DNA from: Paenibacillus sp. JCM 10914
GTDB taxonomy: Bacteria > Bacillota > Bacilli > Paenibacillales > Paenibacillaceae
DNA length: 32,524 nt
Assembly: GCF_001315105.1 (NCBI RefSeq)
Contig: NZ_BAZR01000045.1
Span: forward strand, 1-32,524
Direction of reading: 5' to 3'
Each line of letters opens with the position of its first letter. Position 1 is the first letter of the stretch. A model generated the notes under the pieces. It saw only the letters and a program-made list of their open reading frames with translations, searched no databases and was not told the DNA's origin. Positions 25,389 through 32,524 of the stretch are shown here, piece by piece. The position numbers and the translations under genes are program-made.

Positions 25389-25418
25389 TTGTCGTGGCTC
25401 TACTGACCCGGTTATAAA
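25389..25418 (+). promoter_or_regulatory. Possible promoter of ddlR-like gene
   Basis: TTGTCG (25389-25394), 18 bases, TATAAA (25413-25418), 31 bases before the start. It is acceptable but not strong. The divergent BAAT-type gene starts 127 bases away on the other side, and I see no clear promoter for it. Confidence 0.4.
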
Positions 25419-25449
25419 TATGCCATGATAGTGGCAAGGGGGTAAGGTA

Positions 25450-26913
25450 ATGTATTCGGATTTTTGGCTGGCGCAGGATCGACCGGCTTACATTCAGGTG
25501 AAGGATTACATGAAGCGGATGATGACAAGCGGAGCGCTGCAAGCCGAGCAGAAGCTGCCGTCCACGCGGGAGCTAAGTTCCTTGCTGAGGATCAGCCGTA
25601 ATACGGTATTGAATGCATATGCTGAACTGGAGGACGAAGGCTTTATCTATGCTTTGAAAGGTCAAGGGCATTTTGTTGTCCCGTCTGACAGCGCGAGCGC
25701 ATCACTTCATCCGATGCAGCATCCTTCTCTCGATTGGAGCTCCCGATTGAACAATTACACCAGGCTGGCGGAAGAAATGGATTTAATGAAGCACGGAATC
25801 CGTGCCGGTAAAGGTGCCATCTCATTTACGAGCATAGCTCCTGACGAGAAACTATTCGATCTGCATAATGTGAAGCGTGCATTTCTTGATCGGATGTCGC
25901 TTGAAGGCGAGGTATTGCTGAATTATGGCTATGCGAAGGGATACAAACCGTTAATTGATTACTTGCTCCGCTATATGGAGAATAAGGGCGTTGATATTTC
26001 GAACAAGGATCTGTTGATTACCAGCGGATTCACAGAAGGTCTAAGCTTGGTGTTGTCAGTCTTGAACCAGCGGCATGGCCGCATTCTTTGCGAGAATCCA
26101 ACGCACCATACAGCCATTAAAAATTTCAAAATGCACGGATATGACGTCACTGGAGTGCCGATGGAGGCGGACGGAATCAGCTTGAACGAGCTGGCTGGTG
26201 CGCTCTCGAAGAACGACTACGATTTAGCCTATCTAGTGCCTTCCTATCATAATCCGACCGGCATCGTAATGTCGCATCGGAAGAGGCTGGAAGCCTTGCG
26301 GTTACTGAGCGAGTATCAGATACCGGTCATAGAGGATGGTTTCAACGAAGAGCTGCGCTACTCCGGCTCGCACATTGCTCCTCTTGTTGCCAGCGCAGGC
26401 GGCAAGAGCAACAGCGTGATCTATCTGGGAAGCTTCTCCAAAATCCTTTTTCCTGGGCTGCGTGTGGGGTGGATTTTGGCAGATCAGACACTGGTGGGAT
26501 ATTTGGAAAGCGTGAAGCGTGCCCGCAGCATTCATACCTCTACGCTGGATCAATCCCTGCTCTATCAGTATTTGTATAACGGCAATTTCGAGAAGTATCT
26601 GAAGCGGGCCAAGACGGAGTACAAGCGAAAATATGAGCTGGCCATGCGTTGTTGCAAGGAATGGCTTCCGCTGAAGCGGTTGTCCGGAGACGGTGGTCTT
26701 CATCTGTTCGTGGAATTCGAGCCAGGGTTCCAGACGCGGCAACTGCTTGAGATGTGCACGGAGCAGGGCGTGGTATTCACGCCAGGGGATATCTTCTATA
26801 CCGACGGTCGCGGCCAGCATACGATGCGGCTTGGCTTCTCCCGCGTCTCGGATGACCATATCGAGAAGGGAATTCGGATCATCGGTGAAGCGGCGAGGGC
26901 GCTGCTGAAATAA
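25450..26913 (+). CDS. ddlR: MocR/GabR-type regulator, DdlR-like
   Basis: This is a 487-residue regulator that fuses a GntR-type winged helix (residues ~10-75: YIQVKDYMKRMMTSGALQAEQKLPSTRELSSLLRISRNTVLNAYAELEDEGF) to a fold-type I aminotransferase domain. The PLP lysine is Lys331 in GSFSKILFPGLRVGW, and the cofactor site YLVPSYHNPTG is intact. It starts at ATG 25450, close behind AAGGGGGTAAGG. It lies directly upstream of ddl on the same strand, as DdlR does in Brevibacillus brevis. There the MocR protein activates ddl and responds to PLP and D-alanine. A perfect 26-bp direct repeat before ddl is a likely binding target. Calling it DdlR rests on family plus position, not on measured binding. 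Confidence 0.85.
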   Translation: MYSDFWLAQDRPAYIQVKDYMKRMMTSGALQAEQKLPSTRELSSLLRISRNTVLNAYAELEDEGFIYALKGQGHFVVPSDSASASLHPMQHPSLDWSSRLNNYTRLAEEMDLMKHGIRAGKGAISFTSIAPDEKLFDLHNVKRAFLDRMSLEGEVLLNYGYAKGYKPLIDYLLRYMENKGVDISNKDLLITSGFTEGLSLVLSVLNQRHGRILCENPTHHTAIKNFKMHGYDVTGVPMEADGISLNELAGALSKNDYDLAYLVPSYHNPTGIVMSHRKRLEALRLLSEYQIPVIEDGFNEELRYSGSHIAPLVASAGGKSNSVIYLGSFSKILFPGLRVGWILADQTLVGYLESVKRARSIHTSTLDQSLLYQYLYNGNFEKYLKRAKTEYKRKYELAMRCCKEWLPLKRLSGDGGLHLFVEFEPGFQTRQLLEMCTEQGVVFTPGDIFYTDGRGQHTMRLGFSRVSDDHIEKGIRIIGEAARALLK

Positions 26914-26973
26914 CGGGGAGAGGCTGATTTCAATGAAAAATGGCTGTCTTCAGTGAAAGAAGGCGGAATTCCG

Positions 26974-27063
26974 TCAAGAAGTTTATCATCCACAAAACTC
27001 GGTGTATGCTTCCGATGCAAGTTTTGTTTGAAGCCTATCAAGAAGTTTATCATCCACAAAACT
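26974..27063. repeat. Perfect 26-bp direct repeat in the ddl leader
   Basis: The same 26 bases (beginning TCAAGAAGTTTATCATCC and ending AAAACT) occur at 26974-26999 and 27038-27063, 64 bases apart, about six helical turns. Between them CAAAACT (26993-26999) and AGTTTTG (27020-27026) form an inverted pair. TTGTTT (27024-27029), 18 bases, TATCAT (27048-27053) could be the ddl promoter, with its -10 inside copy two. MocR proteins often bind direct repeats, so this is the probable DdlR target. Confidence 0.75.
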
Positions 27064-27080
27064 TTGAGGAGGAACACATC

Positions 27081-28007
27081 ATGAAAGTTGGCGTCATCAT
27101 GGGGGGCACATCCTCCGAACGGGAGGTATCGATCATGACAGGCCAGGAGATGATGGCGCACCTGGATGTCACTCGTTACGAGATCGTCCCGATTGAGATC
27201 AACGACAAACGAGAGCTGATCAGCAAAACGGCAGGAATCGACGTCGCCTTGCTTGCTCTTCACGGCCAATACGGTGAGGACGGTACTGTGCAAGGGACGC
27301 TGGATTCCCTGGGCATTCCATATACCGGCAGCGGCGTCCTGTCCAGCAGCGTTTGCATGGACAAAGACATGAGCAAGCAGTTGCTCCGCTATGCGGGGCT
27401 CCATACCGCCGACTGGATCATGGTTAACGGTGTGGAGGAACTTATGACCGCTGACGTAGATGCACTCGGCTACCCGGTAGTGGTGAAGCCCAATGCGGGC
27501 GGCTCCAGCATCGGCACCCGGATCGTAAGAACCAGGGAGCAGTTGGAGCCGGCGGTCGCTGAAGCGCTGCGCTGGGATCGCTCGGTCATGATCGAGCAAT
27601 GGATCGGCGGCGAAGAAATCACCTGCCCGGTGCTGGACGGGAAGCCGCTTCCCGTCGTAGGTATTAAGCCGAACTCTGAGTTTTTTGACTATATTTCCAA
27701 GTATGTGGAGGGCGAGGCGGAGGAGCAAGTCATTGTACTGCCGGAGACCTTGCATAAGCGAGTAGAGGCCGCCGCGCTCCAATGCTATAAGCTGCTGAAG
27801 TGCAGCGTGTACGCCCGAATTGACATTATCGTTCAGAATGGAACACCGTACATTTTGGAGGTTAATACATTGCCAGGCTTAACCAAGAACAGTCTTCTCC
27901 CCAGAAGCGCGGCAGCAGCAGGCATGTCGTTCGGCCAGCTTCTGGATGCCATCATCGAATATTCGATATCCGAAAGACGAAGTGAATCTAAGACCAACAA
28001 GGAGTAG
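27081..28007 (+). CDS. ddl: D-alanine--D-alanine ligase
   Basis: This ATP-grasp enzyme joins two D-alanines for peptidoglycan. It has 308 residues, the short DdlB-like length. The N-terminal signature MKVGVIMGGTSSEREVSIMTG is complete, followed by LHGQYGEDGTVQGTLDSLGIPYTGSGVLSS. The ATP site is YPVVVKPNAGGSSIGT, and the metal and D-Ala site is ILEVNTLPGLTKNSLLP. The omega-loop run FFDYISKYVEGE has Tyr after Lys, as in D-Ala-D-Ala enzymes; D-lactate ligases usually carry Phe there. ATG 27081 (GAGGAGG upstream) is the start; an upstream in-frame extension to 26940 would read through the regulatory repeats. An aminotransferase follows 6 bases after the stop. Confidence 0.95.
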   Translation: MKVGVIMGGTSSEREVSIMTGQEMMAHLDVTRYEIVPIEINDKRELISKTAGIDVALLALHGQYGEDGTVQGTLDSLGIPYTGSGVLSSSVCMDKDMSKQLLRYAGLHTADWIMVNGVEELMTADVDALGYPVVVKPNAGGSSIGTRIVRTREQLEPAVAEALRWDRSVMIEQWIGGEEITCPVLDGKPLPVVGIKPNSEFFDYISKYVEGEAEEQVIVLPETLHKRVEAAALQCYKLLKCSVYARIDIIVQNGTPYILEVNTLPGLTKNSLLPRSAAAAGMSFGQLLDAIIEYSISERRSESKTNKE

Positions 28008-28013
28008 TGCGAT

Positions 28014-29234
28014 ATGAATACAACCAATAGCTTCCTGTCACCCGTGGTTATGGGGATGCCTCCATCCGGCATCCGGCAATTCTTCAATGCAGCCGAAGGC
28101 GATCCGAGTGTAATCTCGCTCGGAGTCGGAGAACCGGATTTTACAACACCAGCGTGTGCGATAGCGGCCGCCAAGCGTGCATTGGATCAAGGCAAAACGA
28201 TGTACACGCCCAACGAAGGGCTGCTGGAACTGCGGGAAGCTATTGCGGAGTATCTCTATGACCAGTTTCAGTTACGATATGAACCGTCCCGCGAGGTGCT
28301 GGTCACGGTGGGCGGCAGTGAGGCGATCGATTTGGCGCTGCGCGCCTTAATTAATCCGGGGGACGAAATCATCATACCCGTACCGGGCTATGTGGCGTAT
28401 ACGCCATTGGTCGCTTTAAATCGGGGAATCGCTATTGAACTGGAACTGTCTGCGCAGCAGGATTTCAAATTAACCGCCGAGTCCCTGCAGCAGGTCATCA
28501 CATCGCGAACCAAAGCGATTGTCGTTAACTTTCCCAGCAATCCGACCGGAGCGGTGATGACCTACGATGATTGGCTGCCCATTGCCCAGTTAGCGATCAG
28601 ACATAATCTGGTGGTCATCTCTGATGAGATGTATGCCGAGCTGACGTATGGACGACGCCATACCAGCATCGCCTCGCTACCGGGCATGCGAGAGCGTACC
28701 CTTGTAATCGGTGGCTTCTCCAAAGCGTTCGCCATGACCGGCTGGCGTGTCGGCTATCTTTGCGGTGAACGGGAACTGGTCAGCCCGATGGTCAAGATCC
28801 ACCAGTACACCGCGTTGTGCGCACCGATCGTCGGCCAGATCGCGGCCATCGCATGCTTGCGCAGCGGGCTTGGCGATAAGGAAGAGATGAGGGCGACTTA
28901 CGACAAGCGGAGAACCATGTTCGTGCAGGGTTTAAGGGAGATAGGTCTCGATTGCCGTGAACCGCAAGGCGCATTCTATGCCTTTCCGAGCATCGTCAGC
29001 ACGGGGATGAGTTCGCAGCGATTCGCAGAACGGCTGCTGCAGGAAGCGAAAGTCGCCGTGGTACCAGGCCAGGTCTTTGGTGCGGGCGGCGAAGGATTCA
29101 TTCGCAGTTCCTATGCCGCTTCCACGGCACAATTAACGGAAGCGCTGGAGCGAATTGATGGCTGGCTTAGACGGAACAAGCCAGACTGCAAAGGGCCGGT
29201 TCCTAACGCCCCTTCCAACATACAAGCAATCTAG
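28014..29234 (+). CDS. Class I/II PLP aminotransferase (PatA/AlaT-like)
   Basis: This is a 406-residue fold-type I aminotransferase. The PLP lysine is Lys237 in GGFSKAFAMTGWRVGY. Other marks are VISLGVGEPDFTTP, the phosphate-binding VTVGGSEAIDLALRAL, NFPSNPTGAV and the C-terminal Arg in GFIRSSYAAS. It moves amino groups between L-amino acids and 2-oxo acids in the cytoplasm; alanine, aspartate or aromatic acids are all possible. The AAGGAG ribosome site overlaps the end of ddl, so the genes are coupled. D-amino acid transaminases belong to another fold, so it is not a direct D-alanine source, but it may supply L-alanine. Its stop codon touches the stop of the convergent araC-type gene. Confidence 0.9.
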   Translation: MNTTNSFLSPVVMGMPPSGIRQFFNAAEGDPSVISLGVGEPDFTTPACAIAAAKRALDQGKTMYTPNEGLLELREAIAEYLYDQFQLRYEPSREVLVTVGGSEAIDLALRALINPGDEIIIPVPGYVAYTPLVALNRGIAIELELSAQQDFKLTAESLQQVITSRTKAIVVNFPSNPTGAVMTYDDWLPIAQLAIRHNLVVISDEMYAELTYGRRHTSIASLPGMRERTLVIGGFSKAFAMTGWRVGYLCGERELVSPMVKIHQYTALCAPIVGQIAAIACLRSGLGDKEEMRATYDKRRTMFVQGLREIGLDCREPQGAFYAFPSIVSTGMSSQRFAERLLQEAKVAVVPGQVFGAGGEGFIRSSYAASTAQLTEALERIDGWLRRNKPDCKGPVPNAPSNIQAI

Positions 29235-30134
29235 CTACAGAATTCTGGAGAGCTTGCGATAATCGGTGGCCGTAATTCCTTCAAGTCGGCGGAAAATCCG
29301 GCTGAAATAATGGATGTCCGGATATCCGACTGCTGCACCGACGGCTTCAACCGATATTTCCGATTCCCGAAGCAAACGGCGAGCCTCTCGATGCCGTACG
29401 GATTGCACATATTCGCTGGGAGGCATCCCGGCCAGACGTTTGAACAACTTGGCGGTATGGTCCACGCTTAACATTACTTGCTCCGCGATACTGCGATTGC
29501 TCCAGTCTTTGGCTGGAGCTTGTTCGATTTGGCTCATAAGATCGAGCAATCGGCCATCATACGGCGAGGCTTCCGATAGTTTCCTGGAAGCAGGCGTTCG
29601 CATCAACTGGACCAGAATATCCAGCATGAGACCCTTGCAGGCTAATTCATAGCCCGGCGGACGATGCGTGAACTCTTCAACGATGCGTTCCATCATTTGC
29701 ACACACGCCAGAGTCGGTGTGTAGATGACTTGGGAGGATAACGGCGCCAGCGTCGATATCGTCGCTTCATGGGCAAATTTATCACTGGAGAGCATCGTTT
29801 CATTAACGATCATGTCGGCTTCCGTCTGGATGTCCAGCTCATCAAAAAAGTCAAAGTGAATGCCGAGAAACCGCGCATCGGGAGCGGACGCGACTTCATT
29901 CTGATGATAGACCCCGGAAGGCAGGTAGATCAGTTGTCCTGCTTCGATCCGATATCGGTTTCCGTACATGGTCGTAACGGCTTCTCCTTGGCTCACATAG
30001 AGCAATTCGAAATCGTACAATCTTCTGCGGGGCAGAGCGCCGACGGGCATTCGTTGAAACTGGGCGTAATGAATGCTGGGAGACCATGCCTTAAAGGGGG
30101 CTTCACGTTGAATTGGGTATAAAGTAAGGGTCAT
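29235..30134 (-). CDS. AraC-family transcriptional regulator
   Basis: This is a sugar- or metabolite-responsive activator of 299 residues. The N-terminal cupin-like sensor spans residues ~30-100 (FELLYVSQGEAVTTMYGNRYRIEAGQLIYLPSGVYHQNEV). Two C-terminal helix-turn-helix motifs are RSIAEQVMLSVDHTAKLFKRLAGMPPSEYVQSVRHREARRLL and ISVEAVGAAVGYPDIHYFSRIFRRLEGITATDYRK. ATG 30134 follows AAGGGAGT. It is divergent from the epimerase-dehydrogenase pair, and a 17-bp repeat occurs twice in the shared gap, so it most likely controls that pair. Confidence 0.92.
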   Translation of the reverse strand: MTLTLYPIQREAPFKAWSPSIHYAQFQRMPVGALPRRRLYDFELLYVSQGEAVTTMYGNRYRIEAGQLIYLPSGVYHQNEVASAPDARFLGIHFDFFDELDIQTEADMIVNETMLSSDKFAHEATISTLAPLSSQVIYTPTLACVQMMERIVEEFTHRPPGYELACKGLMLDILVQLMRTPASRKLSEASPYDGRLLDLMSQIEQAPAKDWSNRSIAEQVMLSVDHTAKLFKRLAGMPPSEYVQSVRHREARRLLRESEISVEAVGAAVGYPDIHYFSRIFRRLEGITATDYRKLSRIL

Positions 30135-30175
30135 TTATTTCGACTCCCTTCGTGGCTAGAATAGCAATGCATGAG

Positions 30176-30293
30176 AACGGAAAAATCCAAATTTTCGCTT
30201 TTCTATCTAAATCATTTTCTCTAATAATTAATTAATATATAAGTATTATTACATCATCATCTTATGTTTACAATGTAACGGAAAAATTCAAAT
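30176..30293. promoter_or_regulatory. Two 17-bp direct repeats, likely AraC-type sites
   Basis: AACGGAAAAATCCAAAT (30176-30192) and AACGGAAAAATTCAAAT (30277-30293) differ at one base and lie 101 bases apart in the same orientation. TACAAT (30269-30274) could be the -10 of the forward operon. Spaced asymmetric repeats fit an AraC protein that may loop the DNA. Binding is inferred. Confidence 0.6.
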
Positions 30294-30341
30294 GACCTGT
30301 CTCACATGCATTTCATTCCATGATCCAGGGAGGTAGTCGTT

Positions 30342-31229
30342 ATGAAAAAAGGAATCAATATCTGGTCATTCTCAGGCAATACCTCGATTGCAGAAGCTAT
30401 AGCGCTTTCAAAGGATGCTGGATTCGACGGGATTGAACTCTCGTTGAACGAGTCCGGCGAGCTCGGACTTCAGGCTGGGGATCAAGAAGTCAAGCAGATT
30501 AAAGCACGACTCGAAGAAGCGGAATTGGAGATCGCCGGTCTGGCAACCGGCTTGTATTGGGACTATCCGATGACAAGCAATGACCCGGTGGTACGCGAGA
30601 AGGCCATGGATATCTGCAAGAAGCAACTGGAACTGGCTGCCGCCTTCGGTGTTGATGCCATTCTGGTTATCCCGGGAGCCGTTGGCGTCGATTTCATTCC
30701 GGGAGCTGCTGTAGTCGATTATGAATATGCTTACAACCGCGCGCAGGAGTCCATCAGTCAGCTTGCGCCATATGCCCAAAGCGCAGGCGTCTCGATCGCG
30801 ATCGAGAACGTATGGAACAAATTCCTGCTCTCTCCGCTCGAACTTCGCACCTTTATCGATGAGGTAGGCTCCGACTTCGTCGGGTCGTATTTCGATGTGG
30901 GCAATGTGGTTTACAGCGGTTATCCGGAGCACTGGATTCGAATTCTCGGAACACGTATCAAAAAAGTCCATTTCAAAGATTACCGCAGACAGGCAGGTGG
31001 CTTGCATGGTTTCGTTGATCTTCTGGCTGGAGACGTGAACTACCCGGCCGTTGTCGAGGCGCTGCGCGGCATCCACTATGACAATTACGTAACCGCGGAG
31101 ATGATACCGCCATACAACCATTACTCGGAACAGATCATCTACAACACATCGAAATCGATGGACGTCATTCTGGGGCGAACGCCGTCTTTACGGCCATCTG
31201 GTGCTCGTCAGCACCAGAGCCAATCATAA
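30342..31229 (+). CDS. Sugar phosphate isomerase/epimerase (xylose isomerase-like TIM barrel)
   Basis: This is a metal-dependent TIM-barrel enzyme of 295 residues of the AP-endonuclease-2/xylose-isomerase-like group. Likely metal ligands lie in SIAIENVWN (Glu), GSYFDVGNVV (Asp), KKVHFKDY (His) and NYVTAEM (Glu). The N-terminus KKGINIWSFSG and the run AGFDGIELSLNE are typical of keto-sugar epimerases. GGGAGGTAG precedes the ATG. A Gfo/Idh/MocA dehydrogenase follows 24 bases later, a pairing common in inositol and rare-sugar breakdown. The sugar cannot be read from the sequence. Confidence 0.88.
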   Translation: MKKGINIWSFSGNTSIAEAIALSKDAGFDGIELSLNESGELGLQAGDQEVKQIKARLEEAELEIAGLATGLYWDYPMTSNDPVVREKAMDICKKQLELAAAFGVDAILVIPGAVGVDFIPGAAVVDYEYAYNRAQESISQLAPYAQSAGVSIAIENVWNKFLLSPLELRTFIDEVGSDFVGSYFDVGNVVYSGYPEHWIRILGTRIKKVHFKDYRRQAGGLHGFVDLLAGDVNYPAVVEALRGIHYDNYVTAEMIPPYNHYSEQIIYNTSKSMDVILGRTPSLRPSGARQHQSQS

Positions 31230-31253
31230 GCAGCGGATAAGGGAGGGATATAC

Positions 31254-32285
31254 ATGCTGAGAGTCGGCATATTAGGATTTGGATTTATGGGACGCATGCA
31301 TTTTGACAACTACGTACGTCTGATCGAGGAGGGGGCAGAAGTAGAACTCGTGGCAATCTGCGATCTGCGCATCGAAGAGCTGAAGAACAGCACGGCTAAC
31401 GGTAATATGGCTACCGAGCGCGACGTGTACGATCTCACTCCGTATCGACTATATGATCACGTGGATGAGATGTTGAAGCAGGAAGAGCTTGATATCGTGG
31501 ATGTTTGCCTGCCGACCTATCTTCACGCGGACATGACCTGCATGCTGCTTGAGCAGGGAATACATGTCATGTGCGAGAAACCGATGGCGGGAAGCACGAA
31601 AGAAGCATGGCGTATGGTGGAGGCTGCGGAGCGTACGGGCAAGACGCTGATGATCGGACAATGTCTCCGATTCTGGCCGGCTTATGAATACTTGAAGGCG
31701 TGCGTGGAAGATGGAAGATACGGCAGTGTCGTAGCCGGTGAGTTCTACCGCGGCTCGGAGCCGCCAAAAGGCTGGTTCCTGGAGGGAGAGAAGAGTGGGG
31801 GCTGCATCACGGATATGCATGTCCATGACGTCGACATGATTCACTGGTTGATGGGCAAACCCCAGCAGGTATCTACATTCGCTAAGACGGTGATTGAATG
31901 CAGTTCCTATGATGTTGTATCTACACACTACCGCTACGAGGATGGGAACGTCATTAACGCGCATGCAGATTGGACGCTACATGGCGAGCACGGGTTCTAC
32001 ATGGGCTACCGCGTGAATCTGGAACAGGCTACCCTGGTGTTCGAGAATAATGAATTGAAGGTCTATCCGGAGGACGCTGCCGGTTTCACCGCAGCATTAT
32101 CGGAGGATTCGGGGTATTATCGCGAGCTGAAATATTTTATCGAATCGGTTGCACAAGGGACGCCTGTGACGGTCTGTACACCAGCGAGCGCCGCAGCCTC
32201 GCTTGAAATTATCGAGGCAGAGATTCGTTCGGCGAACGCGAACGGCGCGTTAGAGACATTACCGACGAAGCAAGAGGTAAGCTAA
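31254..32285 (+). CDS. Gfo/Idh/MocA-family NAD(P)-dependent dehydrogenase
   Basis: This oxidoreductase has 343 residues with an N-terminal Rossmann fold (VGILGFGFMGRMH) and a C-terminal sugar-binding domain. The family Lys109 in CEKPMAG and the catalytic His region DMHVHDVDMIHWLMG are present. The run IVDVCLPTYLHADM is the standard strand and loop after the cofactor site. Known members oxidise inositol, glucose or other polyols and sugars at one carbon. GGGAGGG precedes the ATG. It is in an operon with the TIM-barrel epimerase and is probably under the divergent AraC regulator. I see no transporter inside the window. Confidence 0.9.
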   Translation: MLRVGILGFGFMGRMHFDNYVRLIEEGAEVELVAICDLRIEELKNSTANGNMATERDVYDLTPYRLYDHVDEMLKQEELDIVDVCLPTYLHADMTCMLLEQGIHVMCEKPMAGSTKEAWRMVEAAERTGKTLMIGQCLRFWPAYEYLKACVEDGRYGSVVAGEFYRGSEPPKGWFLEGEKSGGCITDMHVHDVDMIHWLMGKPQQVSTFAKTVIECSSYDVVSTHYRYEDGNVINAHADWTLHGEHGFYMGYRVNLEQATLVFENNELKVYPEDAAGFTAALSEDSGYYRELKYFIESVAQGTPVTVCTPASAAASLEIIEAEIRSANANGALETLPTKQEVS

Positions 32286-32373
32286 GCCGCACAGTAAAGC
32301 TGCTCTTTTGATGTGTATGCGCGCAGATTACCTTGCTGAATCTAGTCGTTCAGGCCGAAATCCTCTGAAGCAG

Positions 32374-32420
32374 AGCATCGGCAGCAGCGCTAGTGAGGCG
32401 AGGGAGGGCGCACCGATGCT
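32374..32420. other. Hairpin-forming segment before the end repeats
   Basis: AGCATCGG (32374-32381) and CCGATGCT (32413-32420) form a perfect 8-bp stem around a GC-rich 31-base loop. It directly precedes the repeated segment at 32428 and may belong to the same structured RNA or repeat element. Confidence 0.4.
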
Positions 32421-32427
32421 AGAAGCC

Positions 32428-32515
32428 TGCAAGTCCCTAAGAGGGACATGTGGCGCTTGAAAGTGGCGGAAAGAAGGGTGCAAGTCCCTAAGAGGGACAT
32501 GAGGCGCTTGAAAGT
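32428..32515. repeat. Two 37-bp direct repeats, 51-bp period, each with a hairpin
   Basis: Copies at 32428-32464 and 32479-32515 begin TGCAAGTCCCTAAGAGGGAC and end GGCGCTTGAAAGT, differing at one base (T/A in ATGTGG/ATGAGG). Each contains the hairpin GTCCC-TAAGA-GGGAC. A 14-base spacer (GGCGGAAAGAAGGG) separates them, and a related GCGGAA ends the window, so a further copy may follow. No ORF covers the region from 32286. Confidence 0.75.
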
Positions 32516-32524
32516 AGAGCGGAA

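Noticed and set aside
25360..25400. Loose inverted repeat CCACAAG...CTTGTCGTGG before the ddlR-like gene
   Set aside because: The arms are imperfect with a two-base bulge; too weak to call an operator.
26796..27782. 328-residue open frame on the minus strand across ddl
   Set aside because: It is antisense to ddlR and ddl, has no ribosome site or family motif, and the opposite strand codes for strongly conserved enzymes.
32428..32515. Possible CRISPR array at the window end
   Set aside because: Only two repeats, a 14-base spacer far too short for CRISPR, and no cas gene in the window.

Overview
The window looks like chromosome from a Paenibacillus-type Firmicute. GC is near half by eye. Ribosome binding sites are strong (AAGGAGG, GGGAGGG) and TTG starts are frequent. 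The best family matches I recall are Bacillus/Brevibacillus/Paenibacillus types: a BmrA-like exporter, a DdlR-like MocR regulator next to ddl, paired SMR pumps, and an OxdC-type bicupin. I see no tRNA, rRNA, CRISPR array, transposase or phage gene.

Layout. 1-3.2 kb: the 3' part of an S9-type serine peptidase, then a secreted CBM5/12 plus parallel beta-helix protein with a broken frame. 3.2-4.9 kb: a LysR regulator divergent from an O-methyltransferase. 4.9-8.7 kb: a MarR-MMPL exporter operon with a clear promoter/operator. 8.7-9.9 kb: an oxalate-decarboxylase-type bicupin. 10.1-11.4 kb: a TetR-SMR-SMR operon with a perfect operator palindrome. 11.7-16.0 kb: a UvrA-like protein without the UvrB-binding domain, followed by a BmrA-like ABC exporter. 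16.1-20.7 kb: a tautomerase-like protein, a LysR regulator, then kbl, tdh and a XRE-cupin regulator (threonine to glycine plus acetyl-CoA). 20.9-22.1 kb: TetR plus a DUF4188 protein. 22.2-25.3 kb: a DUF4091/GH123-like protein convergent with a BAAT-type hydrolase. 25.4-29.2 kb: ddlR-like regulator, ddl and a class I aminotransferase. 29.2-32.3 kb: an AraC regulator divergent from a TIM-barrel sugar epimerase and a Gfo/Idh/MocA dehydrogenase. The last ~150 bases hold a 51-bp-period direct repeat with hairpins that may continue past the end.

How the genes work together. The middle third (about 5-16 kb) is rich in detoxification genes: RND-like MMPL, two SMR subunits, an ABC exporter and a UvrA paralogue, with two local repressors whose operators can be read directly. 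The other regions are small metabolic modules, most with their own regulator alongside.

Important caution. Five genes (CBM/beta-helix, tetR, second lysR, kbl, XRE-cupin) are each broken by what looks like one missing base. Adding one base restores a normal-length protein in every case. This pattern fits base-deletion errors in the sequence better than five independent pseudogenes.
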